From Takakia lepidozioides (lineage: Eukaryota > Streptophyta > Takakiopsida > Takakiales > Takakiaceae): DNA of 64,000 nucleotides. Made by a program: the position numbers and the translations under genes. Where the stretch lies: positions 49,678,042 to 49,742,041 of the forward strand of contig CM060734.1 of assembly GCA_030704615.1 (NCBI GenBank). The letters are read 5' to 3'. This document shows positions 1-10,559 of this stretch, piece by piece. Below the pieces are notes generated by a model, which saw only the letters and a program-made list of their open reading frames with translations, did no database searches and had not been told where the DNA came from. Positions within the stretch are counted from its first letter, which is position 1; the number at the start of each line of letters is the position of its first letter.

Positions 1-140
1 ACGAATCCAGTTGAGTCATAAATACCTCTGCTTTCAGCTCTCCATTAAAAAAAATTGTCTTCATATCCAAGTGGTACATGGGCCAATTCTTATGTGCTGC
101 TAGTGCAAGCAAGTGTAGATGCATATATTGGTACACTTTT
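1..140 (-). pseudogene. Ty1-copia reverse transcriptase fragment, cut by the window edge
   Basis: Read on the minus strand, positions of about 140 to 1 encode LLALAAHKNWPMYHLDMK followed by TIFFNGELKAEVFMTQLD. This is the conserved start of the Ty1-copia reverse transcriptase domain (family pattern: LALAA..W...QLDVK.AFLNGEL.E.V.M.QP). The first catalytic Asp is in HLDMK. The reading frame is open here, but the sequence runs off the window at base 1 and the upstream minus-strand sequence (above about 150) is not recognisable integrase, so this is a piece of a decayed element. It lies on the same strand as the copia gag at 1660-2350 and may belong to the same old copy, with unrelated sequence between them. 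Confidence 0.8.
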
Positions 141-159
141 AATTCAGATCGTTTTTTAT

Positions 160-1655
160 CATAAGACAAGCAGTTTCGGCATTGTACTACCAAAACATGT
201 TAGTTTGTTAGTTGTCTGGATACCGTTGGTAAGGCACGTAGGAACTGAGACAGTGTCTGCAACGACTGAAGAGTGGAACTCTAGCGTCAAGATGACCGTA
301 GAAAGCTGCATCGACAGCAGATTAGGCTGCCAATTCGGTACCAGAAACGGCGAGGTAATCCTGTTCAAACAATACAGGACGACTGTTCCAATCCCAGATT
401 GCGATCTCTCTTTTCTCTCGCCTTTCAAGTCCAGTAGGAACACACGGCGAGGAGCTTGGCAATTGGTGGAAGCGACATGTACAGCGATGAAATATCGCAA
501 TTTTATGGAGCTGATTAGCAGCAGGGCCAAATTATTGATTCAACAGCATTCACATGGTCTATTATTTGCATTTCTACTTCTTGGATGGATGAAAAATCTT
601 GGAATTCGCCTTGAGGAGCTGGATGGATGAAATGACAACTCGCGCCAACTGGTCATCCAATTGGATGGATGAAAAGCCAGCTTTCATTTGCCTCTAAGAC
701 TTTTCATCCATGTTGAATATTATATTATAGATCCTCCAAGGAAACAATAGTTTAATGAATATTTTCTATTAGTTTATTAGGGCAAGTCTTATCTTGTTCT
801 TCATCTAGTTCTTCATCTTGCTTAGTTTCCTCTTGTTGTCGTAGTGTTTGTTAGTTTGAGGCTTGAGGAGGCTAGATCCTAGGGCTCGTGGAGCTTGAAG
901 CTCCCTAGTTAGGTAGAATTCTTGTAAGCTAAGACAAGTGGCCTAGCTTGTGGGCCATTGAGCCATTTCAATTGAGGGCCTTTGAACCATTTCATTTGTG
1001 AAGGAAGAGGGTAAATTCATGTGGAGGAAAGTGACTTGAGGACGAGTAGGAGGGGCTGGTGTGGACTTATGGACGAGAGCCCAAATGGAGGCCGCATAGA
1101 GTACCATTACTTGAGTCGATAGAGCATCCCAAGCACTCTCGCATAGAAAGGTTGATCCCATCTTTCCATTTCACCATTTATGTATGTGATTCATTTATTT
1201 TCTAAGCAAAGCTTGAAGTTGAAAATCTCATTTAGGCTCTTCAAAAGAGGAGAGTGCATTGTGGAATCCCACTATTTCATGTCTAGAATTGACAAGGGGA
1301 AGAATCCCATAGCCTATTGGAAAGGGTACCAATAGAGGCTTATATTTGAATTGTTTGAAGAATGAATCTTTGTGTTTTTGGTTACTAATTTGAAATATAG
1401 CCAGCTCTGGAAAATGAAGGCCAGCAGACTGGATCTATGATATATGGCCACTATAAGGCCACTATGTGCTAATCCCCACCCCCCCCACCAGCAAGCCATG
1501 GAGGCCTGGGGAGGGTGGGTTGTATTTTTTTGTCTTGGGGTTTGGGCGGGCTAATTTCGCTTGACAGCCGCTGCCCCAGAGTCGCGAGCAGCCTGGGAGG
1601 AGCCCGGGTGCTGCGCCTAGAGAGTAGGCACTCGATTACTAAAAGCGTGGAGGCA
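160..1655. other. Unassigned sequence between two copia fragments
   Basis: I recognise no conserved protein here. Open frames on both strands at 55-630 and 159-530 have no family motifs. Around 590-710 the phrase GGATGGATGAAA recurs three times, and 720-960 is T-rich with short direct repeats (tcttgttcttcatc, cttcatcttg). It occupies the place where copia protease and integrase should be if the flanking gag and RT came from one element, so it is probably inserted or heavily diverged sequence. Confidence 0.3.
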
Positions 1656-1659
1656 GCCG

Positions 1660-2360
1660 TGGCCCAGCCACGACGTACACCTCTCTTCGAAACTTGGGGA
1701 ACCTTGCGAAACTTCATGACGAAAGCCTCTTCATCTTGGTTTTGGTGGCGATTTGAATTGCGATTTTCTTCAAGTTGCAAACGTCCAACGATTTCATCTA
1801 CCGAGGGTAGGTCATTCTCACTGGAAATCACTCTGACAAAGTTATTGTACCTAGGCGGTAGAACATTTATTATTTGCTCCACTACGATATTGTCATAAGG
1901 TCTCTCACCAAACTCTGCTAGTTGGTTCAAGGTGTCTTGAACCAAATTCATGAACTCTGCAACAGTCGTCCCTTCATCCATACACAAGTTTGAAAAACAA
2001 TTTTTGACTGCTAATTATTTTGCATTGTTTTTCACCTCAAACTGCCTCTAAAGCGTTGTCCAACATTCTTTTGGAGTTTTGGCGTTGAGAGTGAAAGGGA
2101 TGATTTGATCTTTCACGTCTGACAACTTTATAATAAAGAGCGCTTTTCAGATCCTCTGTCATCGCAGTAGATCATCGTCCCTTGGGTATGATAGGACTAC
2201 TGAGATCGTTGAAGATTTAGCTTCCTTAGAGTCTGGTTCAATATGCTCCCATAGATCTTCTCGTTTTGAAAATGCTCTGTATCCGAAACTTCCATATGAC
2301 GCAGTTGGAAGCATATTCCAATTTGTACTGCTCAGAGAAAGAATTTTCAAGACCTGTCAT
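1660..2360 (-). pseudogene. Ty1-copia gag (UBN2-type) pseudogene
   Basis: The minus strand from about 2350 down to 1680 reads through most of a copia gag domain: KREDLWEHIEPDSKEA, then VKDQIIPFTLNAKTPKECW, then GTTVAEFMNLVQDTLNQLAE, then EQIINVLPPRYNNFVRVISS and EIVGRLQLEENRN. These match the family's usual order (LW..I..., T.KE.W..L, ...L.LPP.Y..F, ...L..EE.R). The frame is broken by several stops between 1990 and 2160, and recognisable gag stops near 1680, where the frame runs into unrelated sequence. Gag forms the particle of the retrotransposon. The primer-binding site just upstream at 2630 is in the expected place. Confidence 0.8.
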
Positions 2361-2627
2361 TACGACTAGTTCAGATCACCTAAGAGATAAGGAGAGAGGT
2401 AATATTTACAAGTGATATTAAACAGAAAATGGAGAAAGGACAGAAAAAGATAACATAGCACAGAGTAAGTCTAGCCTTTCAGACGCAGCCTCGTCCTAAA
2501 CTACGATCTATCATACTATCGACATAGTGTCTCAGAGTCTTACAGATGCAACTTTGTCCTAGACAAATTCAACCCTCCCTACAGATCCAACTCCATGAAT
2601 CTTAGGCACTCGACATATACTATTTCC

Positions 2628-2640
2628 GCTCTGATACCAT
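2628..2640 (-). promoter_or_regulatory. Primer-binding site for initiator Met tRNA
   Basis: The minus strand reads TGGTATCAGAGC, the standard sequence complementary to the 3' end of plant initiator tRNA-Met, used to prime reverse transcription of Ty1-copia and many other LTR elements. It lies about 280 bp upstream of the copia gag relic on the same strand, as expected. The bases just beyond it (TTCTCA on the minus strand) are a plausible LTR 3' end. Confidence 0.8.
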
Positions 2641-2905
2641 GAGAATTTCTTGTATGTTCAGAAGATATGAACTATACACATGAGCCAGCGACGCTACGGC
2701 GGTCTAGGCTCACTCTTTGCTGATGTGGCGTGAGTCCAAGCTCAAGTGACATAACGTGGCGTGACCCTACGCTCATGGCACGTCAGCATGAACGTACATA
2801 GCATGTGGCGGCAGAAAAGGCACTTGTACCCGATGGGCCTATAACCGTGAGAGATGTTCAATCTATATTTGTGAATTCTGCTGCCTTTTTCAATGAAACC
2901 GACAC
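2639..2905 (-). repeat. Probable 5' LTR of the copia relic
   Basis: The sequence next to the primer-binding site ends in CA on the minus strand. A matching TG start (TGTGTCGG on the minus strand) is found near 2905, about 265 bp away. A TATA-like stretch (CAAATATAG) lies inside. The second LTR is not in the expected place downstream, so the outer boundary is a guess. Confidence 0.35.
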
Positions 2906-3419
2906 AGTAAGAATTGAAGGAGAGTGCATACACCCATAAAGATTGTTGTGGCTATCTTATTCCCAAATAATTGCATCGTTCCAACACTGAACTTAGTTGT
3001 GTAGCGTCACTTTTTCTGTTGTAACTCAATCCATATACCGCACCAGGCCTCACGTAAGAACACATATCTCTTCAGAAAAATGTCATAATAAAACATAGCA
3101 AGGAAATATTCATTTTCAAACATACAATGTAAGTAGTGGTGCATTTGTATCCACCCTTGTTTCAATTACGCAGAGAAGAAACACTGAACTGCAATAAATA
3201 CAAATGCTTACATGGAACAAATTTCCCTCTTTTTCCTAGACTAGTCGACAACATGCTAACAAAATCGAGACATATGCAATTTGAGAAATTTGAAAGTATA
3301 TATGTTGTAGGTCTTCTCCTGCAAAACATATGTGGATGTGTCATGATTGTGTACACCCATATTCCGGATGCAAAACTTACATTGTACCTGCTAGTCGAGC
3401 ACAAAGCAGATTCGACCAA

Positions 3420-3780
3420 GGTGTGCATCAACGAAATGGTGTGTGTTGACGCACACCATTTTTCCAACCAACCGGGAGGGAAAAAACAAAAAAAATTGTG
3501 TTTTTGGAAAAATATGTGCGTCAACGAAATGGTGTGCGTTGACATACACCATTTTCCAACCAATCGAAAAATTAAAAGATAAAATAAAATCTCTCTCATG
3601 TAGGCTCCGCATCTGGAAATGGGGTCAGATATAAGGGTGTGCTTTGACTCACACCATTCTAAGGGGCCCATGCGTTTTGTTATTGTGGTACGAGATCGCA
3701 GCAACAATGTCTCTCTTAGTCATGCTCTATATCTAGAAATTGGGCCATGCAGAATGGTATGCGTTGACGCACACCATTTC
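3420..3780. repeat. Four copies of a 25-26-bp near-perfect palindrome
   Basis: Copies lie at 3435-3460, 3528-3553, 3634-3658 and 3753-3778. Each reads AATGGTGTG(C/T)GT, then a central TG, then the reverse complement ACGCACACCATT, with one or two mismatches per copy. The fourth and second copies show that the two arms are kept complementary. The first two sit inside a longer direct repeat of about 50 bp (TGTGC.TCAACGAAATGG at the left, TTTCCAACCAA at the right). Copies 3 and 4 share a different left flank (TCTGGAAATGGGG and TCTAGAAATTGGG). Spacing is about 93, 106 and 119 bp. No known element is recognised. Confidence 0.75.
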
Positions 3781-4383
3781 AGAGGTTTACCATTCCAAAC
3801 TGTCCTCCTGTTCTTATAGTATGTGATCGCGGATGTGGAATGTCTGTCATGGTGTGAGGAAACAGCATGGTTCAGTTTGGTCCTCTGGTTCAGTGTGCTT
3901 GCTCATTGTCATGTCTGATTGCACAAGGGTCATGTTGTGTTGCAGGAGTCCTTACCTTTCCAATGGGACCATCCTTGCCTATGTGCAAAATGCTTTTTTG
4001 AAGAGCCCTTCGTCATCTTAGCACCTCCCACATTACGCGGAGGCAATCGCTCGGGAGCTTGTTTCCATGCCATATTCCACAGCTTGTCTGTGCAACTCTG
4101 AGGAGTACAATTTTGAATGCTAGGGCTAGGGTCTACATTGACCATTATCATATTGTCTAAGGATAACATTAGTTCAGCGAGTTTTGGCAGTATCTCCATA
4201 TAGTTGGATATTATATCGGATATTACACATATTCCTTGAAGAAGAAGTGAAAAAAAAACTTTGAAATTGCAATTAGGATTTGGGAAAAAACTTCGTTCTC
4301 CCGCGGTAATAGGTTCATCTGCGGTTGTAGGCCCATATACCTCTAGAACATGATGCTAGAACGTGGGCCTGACCAAGCTCATA

Positions 4384-5068
4384 GGCAGTTGCAGGATTGG
4401 GTCGGATCAAAAGCGGCACATATTGAGTCCATTGGAAGTCCATGGATTTTTGTCTTCTTGAGTCTATTGCTTTCAGTTTAATTTAAAAAAATAGATAGTA
4501 GTATCCATAATATTTTTAGTAAAGATCCCCCTCTTCAAATATTGAAAACATAAATTTTTACTAGATATTTTAATCTTTAATTTGAAAAATATATTTAGAC
4601 GTCAAAATCTAGAGTTTACAACCACTTGTCCATATACCACCTGGCACCTCTAGATTATAGGTTTGTATGTTTTTTTAGTAAAAAACGACACCTCAAAAAC
4701 CCAAAACATAGTATGCTATGGACTAGAGCAAATTAAAACCTGTTTTTAGGTGCAAAATAGTCAATAGCTCCCAATTCCTAAGATAACTAGTCCATATAAA
4801 AGTGGATTTGGGTTGGATTTCAAAATGGCACCCCTAGTGTGTTTTCCTTTGTGCCATTGTATGAGTGTACATGATGTTTTTTCAGTCCATAAGATTTTAT
4901 GTGTAACATCTGTACTCCATAATAATCATTTAAAAAGTCCATGGCTCTCTGGTACTTGATTGTTTTTGCAATCTAACAATTGGTACACATACCTATTGTA
5001 GTTAGAAACCTTACACCATATAAATTTAGATGAAATATTGAGTTGTTGGAAAATATGGGTAAAACCAT
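4384..5068 (+). repeat. Left arm of a long inverted repeat (about 680 bp)
   Basis: This block begins GGCAGTTGCAGGATTGGGT and is the reverse complement, with many point changes and small indels, of 8164-8837. Matching landmarks include AGCGGCACATATTGAGTCC, CACTTGTCCATATACCAC, TTACACCATATAAATTTAG and ATTGAGTTGTTGGAAAATA. The outer ends of the two arms coincide at GGCAGTTGC. No matching target duplication is visible in the flanks (AAGCTCATA on the left, CCGGAATGA on the right). Long terminal arms of this size are usual for Mutator-like or foldback elements. Confidence 0.85.
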
Positions 5069-5504
5069 GGAGGGAGGTCACTGCAGAAGCTGCCATGTTA
5101 CGCAAAACTGAGACACCCAATCCTGCAAATCCCTGGGGCCATGCTCACGTTCTAGCAGATTCCCCGACACATTAGCAGAGCAGGTATATATATATATACC
5201 GAGAGTACTTCTACCTAACCAACTACCTCCACTAATGGGGCTTATCTCATCCGCGACATCACCGTCAACCTCATTAACTACCCACACTACCCACATTAAT
5301 GAGGCTTATCTCCACCACATCGTCGTCAAGCCTAAACCTATCAATAGAGAAAGAAACGGAGAGATACAATGGCCATACTGGGATGACTGCGTTTGGTTCA
5401 ATGTTAAGATCAGCAGACCTACGCATACATTATTACTGAGTAATTATCTCGCCGCTCGGACTGATTAGTACTGTCCATTGTCTCGCCAAACTGTGTTAGG
5501 TATA

Positions 5505-5605
5505 GGAGAAGGGCTTGAGTGGAGGGTCTTCCGCCATTTGAGGGCCGTAGCCCGAGGCCCAGGTCCCGAAAATGGCGGAAGGTTCGAAACGTGGGCCCTT
5601 CTCTT
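5505..5605 (+). repeat. Hairpin-forming repeat with a pol III B-box-like motif
   Basis: Nested inverted segments can pair: GAAGGGC at about 5508 with GCCCTTC at about 5597, and TTCCGCCATTT at about 5528 with AAATGGCGGAA at about 5572. The right half contains GGTTCGAAAC, an excellent match to the tRNA B box. This may be a SINE or MITE remnant lying in the spacer of the long inverted repeat. No internal A box of good quality is visible. Confidence 0.4.
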
Positions 5606-6780
5606 GCATAAAGAACTGCTCTCGAGGTGTAGCCTTACGAATTCGTAAAGAATTACCATGATATTTTTCTTAGTTCATTTTAGGTCGTTTATAGGGCAGA
5701 AGATTGCACTGTACCTTCCAGCCCCCGTAAGGTGCTTGCTACGCTGACAAAATACCTTATGAAATTCATAAGGTACTTTGTAATTGGGGCACTCGTTTTT
5801 ATTTTATGCATGGTTTCTTTATCTTTACAAGAAAATTTTCTTTACAAAACATCACATGACATGACTAGCCTTGAACTGAGATCAAACAACTGTGAGTATA
5901 GCTTTATTGAAAGAATTTGATCACCATCTTTGTCAAAGAATGTGAGATGACAAACTCAATTGAATCAATGTTTCTAGAAACTATTGCTGGTAGACTATAT
6001 CTGAATTAACATTCAAATTATCTATGTCTACTATAATTTCTGTAAGACTACAACCGAATTATCTTCTATCGATCTTAATCTTAACAGATTTATACCGCAA
6101 TCAAGTTAGTTTTTGAGATGACTCTGAAGAATTATCCATTGAAGTTAATGCTGCAGAAGCAACAAGAGTATTTGGATCAACGATGTATTTTATAGTGATG
6201 GGACAGTTTTGGAAGTTATTGAAAATATGACTAGTATTACTATTCACATTAGCAGGACCACGAGGCAAACGACCATGAATAGCCTCCAGCCGCTCTTTAT
6301 ACTTTGGAAGCTCGTCCTCAAACAGCTCATCCGGTACTTATCATCAACATCAGTAGATACTCTCTTAGGTTCTGCTATAGGTACCATGGATTTCTCCTCG
6401 GAACAAGAAACAGAAGTAATAAGTTAACAATGATCTGATCCCCTGCACATTCTTTCTCCTACACGTAAACAAACAAATAATTAGATCTTATCACCAAATT
6501 GAAATACAACAATGTAAGAAGGAGATATGAAAGAGTTGTACTTTTATCTTCTCATATCCAATTTTTTCCTCACTGTATGCCTCTTCAAACCGAAGTAGAC
6601 GACCATTCTTCAATTCTCCACTAATTATTCATTGCATTGCTCGATCTTTTCAATGTTCATCAATGCGATTGTACATATCTTCACAGAAAGAAAAAAAATT
6701 AAAACCAAAGCACTCATGGAATTGGAATGTGCTGACCCTTACCATTGGAATTCCTTCATATTGTTTTCGTAAAGTCACTT
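5606..6780. other. Internal spacer of the inverted-repeat element, no gene recognised
   Basis: AT-rich sequence downstream (minus sense) of the recombinase relic. Short open frames occur at 5732-5920 (plus) and 6209-6427 (plus), neither with recognisable motifs. It may hold decayed exons or the 3' part of the element. Confidence 0.3.
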
Positions 6781-6782
6781 CA

Positions 6783-7620
6783 CTCACTTTCCATAAGAGA
6801 TTGGATCTTTGTGACCAATCACTTCCATGGCATATTGCCAATGAAGAAGGGCTTCCTCCATACGGGTAATTCCAACACCTATGCTTGTCTTATTGGAAAG
6901 AATTCTGCACTTCAACTCAGGAAACGTCGCAGTCAACTTATTGACGATCGAAAACAATTGGTTTCGACCAATTGGAGAAGTATTAAATCACACATCATCA
7001 GATTTTTTCCACTTCGGTTTAGCACACTGAAACAAGGGGTATGCCTCTGGTTTGTTATGAGGCCAAACAACATGGCGATGTCTAACCAATTCTTTGTAGG
7101 TGTTTATAACATCATCAACAGGGCAATCAATAGCAAGTCGGTGCCTATCAACAGAACAGTGCCTAATAATGTCTATACACCAATTTTTAGAAACACCTTG
7201 GCAAAACCTGAGCACCAACCCAATAGGAAGCTATACCTAACTGAATTCATCATAATCAACATTCCTTAGCTCTTGTCCTCCCCGGATAAAAAAATTCCGC
7301 ATACAGAAGTAGTCAAATCTGAGATTTAGGCCAGTTGCCAATGTCGACTGATAGATTTATTGTGCCAACATTTTCCGCTCCTCTTCAATTGTCAGAATGT
7401 CAGATTTCTTGATAGTCTTCCCAAGACCAACATTTAACGCTTGCAATCCTGCTTCATCATATGCTAATTTTACTCGACGATATCTCAAGTCAGTCAAAAT
7501 GTTAAACGGCACTTAAGGTGCTTTCCCGGTCCCAAAAACACGGTAGCCCTGTCTCTGTCTGATTAACCTTTTAATGTTTCTTATCAAAGCCTGGATGCTG
7601 CAGTACAACTCAAAAATAGC
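6783..7620 (-). pseudogene. Crypton/DUF3504-like tyrosine recombinase, broken
   Basis: On the minus strand an exon-like segment starts after TTGTTCTAG near 7620 and encodes SIQALIRNIKRLIRQRQGYR, then ILTDLRYRRVKLAYDEAG, KKSDILTIEEERKML, FCMRNFFIRGGQELRNVDYD, then HCSVDRHRLAIDCPVDD, FNTSPIGRNQLFSIVNK and YAMEVIGHKDPISYGK. The order (helical N-part, .LT.EEE..., FF..RGGQE.RN, SP.GRN.L..., GHK) is that of the catalytic domain shared by Crypton recombinases and the ZMYM/QRICH1/KIAA1958 (DUF3504) proteins, which join DNA through a tyrosine. The first Arg (RGGQE) and the GHK box are kept; the HxxR-type box appears as SNKTSI, so the key His and Arg look lost. In-frame stops include TAA at 7357-7359 and others near 7238 and 6997, and the frame shifts. 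It lies wholly inside the long inverted repeat. The family call is from motif order only. Confidence 0.6.
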
Positions 7621-7849
7621 TAGAACAATTTAAGCTATCTAAGCCATGGACATAGAAAAACAGAAATATCATAATGGACAAGTGCCTTGTTGGAGGGTAT
7701 AAACTGCCATCATTTTTTTTTGCCACCTGAATGACAAAAAGGGCAAGCATGTCCACAAGCTCTTTCACAGTGTTATAATTCTATGATAAATCTGCTATAG
7801 ATTTTTCTGAATGGTATCATCTAAAGCGCCTCCACTCATAGAAAGCATT

Positions 7850-7955
7850 TTTGGCCGTTATAGGGCCAACCCCCGAAAGGGGCAGTAGCTGTAAGGCGAA
7901 GTGGCTCTTAGTTGTGCCGGCTAAGGCCGGAGTCTTCTCTCTCTCTCAACATTTT
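7850..7955 (+). repeat. SINE-like repeat with GCCGGCTAAGGCCGGAGTC block and CT tail
   Basis: The phrase AAGTGGCTCTTAGTTGTGCC followed by GGCTAAGGCCGGAGTCTTC and a short CT run recurs at 47828-47897 as AGTGGCTCTTAATAGTCATG followed by CCGGCTTTGGCCGGAGTC and a longer CT run. The upstream part (TAGGGCCAACCCCCGAAAGG) resembles 46165-46200. These are pieces of one dispersed family, probably non-autonomous retroelements. Confidence 0.5.
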
Positions 7956-8163
7956 TGGCCCATAGTTCTCCATGTTTACTTGCTCTCTGAATAAACTGGG
8001 TAGATTGCGATGATCTCTACTTAAGAGATCATCAACCTTGTAATACATTGGGCATGAGATTGAGGTCTCTCCACACCTTCTTTGAGTTAGCCGCTACTTC
8101 CATTGGTGGAGTTGGAAGCACGAACCGAGTGGAACCTTAATTCATCGTAAAGAACTGCCCACA

Positions 8164-8837
8164 GGGTTTTATCCATATTTGTTCAACAACTCAATATTTC
8201 ATCTAAATTTATATGGTGTAGGGTTTCTAACTACAATAGGTGTGTGTACCAATTGTAAGATTGCAAAAACAATCATGTACCAGAGAGCCATGGACTTTTA
8301 AAATTGACTATTGTGGCCTGCAGATGTTATACATAAAATCTTATGGACTGAAAAAACATCATGTACACTCATATAATGACATAAATGAAAACACATTAGG
8401 GGTGCCATTTTTAAATCCAACCCAAATCCATTTTTATGTGGACTAATTATCTTAGGAATTGAGAGCTATGGACTATTTTGCACCTAGTTGATTTGCTCTA
8501 GTCCATAGCATCTTATGTTTTGGGTTTTTGAGGTGTCTTCTTTTACGAAATATGCATACAAACCTATAATCTAGAGGTGCTACGTAGTATATGGACAAGT
8601 GGTTGTAAATTCTAGATTTTCATGTCTAAATATATTTTTTAAATTATAGATTAAAATATCTAGTAAAGAATATTTTCAATCTTTGAGAAAGGACTCTTTA
8701 CTAAAAATGTTATATATACTACTATCTATTTTTTCTTAAAATAAACTGAAAGCAATAGATTCAAAAACAAAAACTTCCATGGACTTCCAATGGACTCAAC
8801 ATGTGCCGCTTTTGATCCACCCAATCCTGCAACTGCC
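8164..8837 (-). repeat. Right arm of the long inverted repeat
   Basis: Reverse complement of 4384-5068; it ends CCCAATCCTGCAACTGCC at 8837, mirroring the left outer end. The spacer between arms is about 3.1 kb and carries the recombinase relic. The arms differ by point changes and small indels throughout, so the element is not recent. Confidence 0.85.
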
Positions 8838-9159
8838 CCGGAATGATTCACTCGCAACTTCATTCTCAATCAATTGCGACCCAGTCTCTATTAAACTGGA
8901 GCATGATATTGATGTTGATATCAATTCAGATGTTAAGTTGATATGGCATGATGAAACTTGCGGAGCTTGTCTGCAATCACCTGAATCTCCTCAATCACCT
9001 ATTGAAAATCAAGATGAGTCTTGTCTGTTTGTGAATTTCTACAATCATCTCGTGTCCCTCAATGTAGAGGATTTCGATGTTGCTTATGGTGCTCCTCGTC
9101 ATGAGTCTCCTGATTCTCCTGTTCCGGTTGAGTGTCAGTTTCCTACTCACACTGTTTGA
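8838..9159 (+). CDS. Unrecognised exon-like open frame at the edge of the inverted repeat
   Basis: Immediately after the right outer arm an open frame on the plus strand encodes an acidic, Ser/Pro-rich peptide (…SFSINCDPVSIKLEHDID…, then QSPESPQSPIENQDES, FVNFYNHLVSLNVEDFDV and ESPDSPVPVE) ending at 9159. Composition and third-base use look like coding sequence and unlike the surrounding AT-rich DNA, but I do not recognise a family. It could be the surviving part of a host exon interrupted by the element, or another TE-derived piece. In the frame given it runs on from the arm itself, so its true start is unknown. Confidence 0.3.
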
Positions 9160-9179
9160 TGTATGTGCAAATTCAAGAC

Positions 9180-10400
9180 AAATTCTCGGTTCTTTAATGT
9201 CAATGAAAATGAATTAGAGAATATTAATACAAGAGGCTGATGGATACACATATACCAGTGTAAATATACCCTCATGAATGAGTTCGAGCATTTCAGTTGC
9301 GCGAGTTCCTCACTCGACCTTGTGGGAACAGTTAGCGATGTTGAGATGGTTGCGGGTGTCTTCATTGCGAATGACTGCATCTCCTTCAAGCATAACAAAC
9401 TTTTCATTGCTAATCCCTGCCAAATAACTCTAGCATATAGGTAATTCTCTTGGTTGTCCACTCAAACCAATAACCAATGTTTTTTTAATGTCTTTTATGG
9501 TTTTCAATTTTAGGTGACTCGATCTCTGATGCCAAAGTAGAGCCTGATCTTTCCTTTTTGTTAACATGGAGTGAATGCAGGAACACCAACTCCAATTGGG
9601 TATAATGCACCTTACAGTTAGCAAGTGATGGCATTTTGATTTCCTGCCCTTCTTTTGATACACTTGTCTAGTATAATCTCGAAGCTCGTTCTAGCTTAGT
9701 CAATTTACCTGCAACAGACAACAGATTCTTTTTTAGCCTTGGTACATGAAGCATATCTTGTACTTGGGTTATCAAACCTGATGTCGTACTAATTGTTATT
9801 GTGACATGTCCTACAACATGTTGAGTGCTATCATCTCCTAGATATACATGCAAAGGAGAATTGAAAGTCTGGTAGTGACTAAACCACTCACTGTTAAGTT
9901 TTATATGTTGCGATGCACCTGAGTCAAGATACCAGGTATCTTTATAAAGTGTACTTGCATTCAGACAGACAATATACAATTGAATCCCCATTGTTTCCCT
10001 CCACTGTAGAAACAAAGACATTTCTTCGGGACACCAAAAGGACGATTGCTTATTACTTGGTTTCCTACATAGGGTTTTGGAGGAAATCCACTCCGTCCTT
10101 GATTGATTTTTTTCCGTTTCTTGCCTTGCTTTCCAGCATAAAATGCTGAAGATGACGACCTCCATTTTTAGGAGACCCAAATGGCAAAGACGTTCATGGC
10201 TTCTCCTTGCTGTAACTTTCCACATAACATTGGAAGCGTCATCTCAGGTAGGTTAGTCACGGTGGTTACAAAAGACCGCCATGAAGGAGGAAAACTCCCT
10301 AGGAGTTGCATACAAGCATCTTCATCTAAAATTTCCAGACGAGCTGCAGCCATCTGATTTAACATTCTTTGGAATATCTCTAGGATTACACAAGAAACTT
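9180..10400 (-). pseudogene. Ty1-copia relic: gag end, protease, integrase start
   Basis: Minus-strand order from 10400 to 9180 is: gag C-part (QMAAARLEILDEDACMQLLG, then FPPSWRSFVTTVTNLPEMT); aspartic protease (TWYLDSGASQHI, catalytic Asp in DSGAS, then LHVPRLKKNLLSV); the GAG-pre-integrase motif (LLWHQRSSHLKLKTIKDIKK); and the integrase start (ATEMLELIH). Frames change near 10200 and 9668 and stops are present, so it is dead. The gag is cut abruptly near 10410, where a GC-richer MITE-like segment begins. RT and RNase H are missing. Without the DNA-binding and RT parts it could not move by itself. Confidence 0.85.
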
Positions 10401-10407
10401 TTGGAGG

Positions 10408-10552
10408 ATCCCTTGGGTGTGTTGCAGGGGAAGGGCCGATTCCCCCTGCAATCACACAGGGGATCCTTGTTTCCCCTGTTTCCCACAGAGGGAAAATTGA
10501 CAATAAATCGTGTCAGGGGATCTGTGTGTCAGGGGACCAAACGTGGCTAAAC
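10408..10552. mobile_element. MITE-like insertion truncating the copia gag
   Basis: A segment starting CTTGGGTGTGTTGCAGGGG and ending CAGGGGACCAAACGTGGCTAA interrupts the gag. The ends are imperfect inverted copies (GGGTGTGTT versus the complement of AACGTGGC; CAGGGGA near both ends). Internal CCCCTG and CAGGGGA phrases repeat. A related AGGGTCC...GGGACTAACC segment lies at 11755-12082, also with many CCC(C)TG blocks. The style is like plant PIF/Harbinger-type MITEs, but the target duplication is not clear. Confidence 0.4.
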
Positions 10553-10559
10553 TCGAATT

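Noticed and set aside
55-630. Longest open frame near the window start (191 codons, plus strand)
   Set aside because: No family motif, overlapped by an equally open minus frame, and its first part is antisense to a copia RT fragment.
1515-1898. Plus-strand 127-codon frame
   Set aside because: It is antisense to the copia gag relic.
3136-3707. Pair of 148- and 181-codon frames on opposite strands
   Set aside because: Both owe their openness to the repeated palindrome (MVCVDAHHF appears in either sense); no coding evidence outside the repeats.
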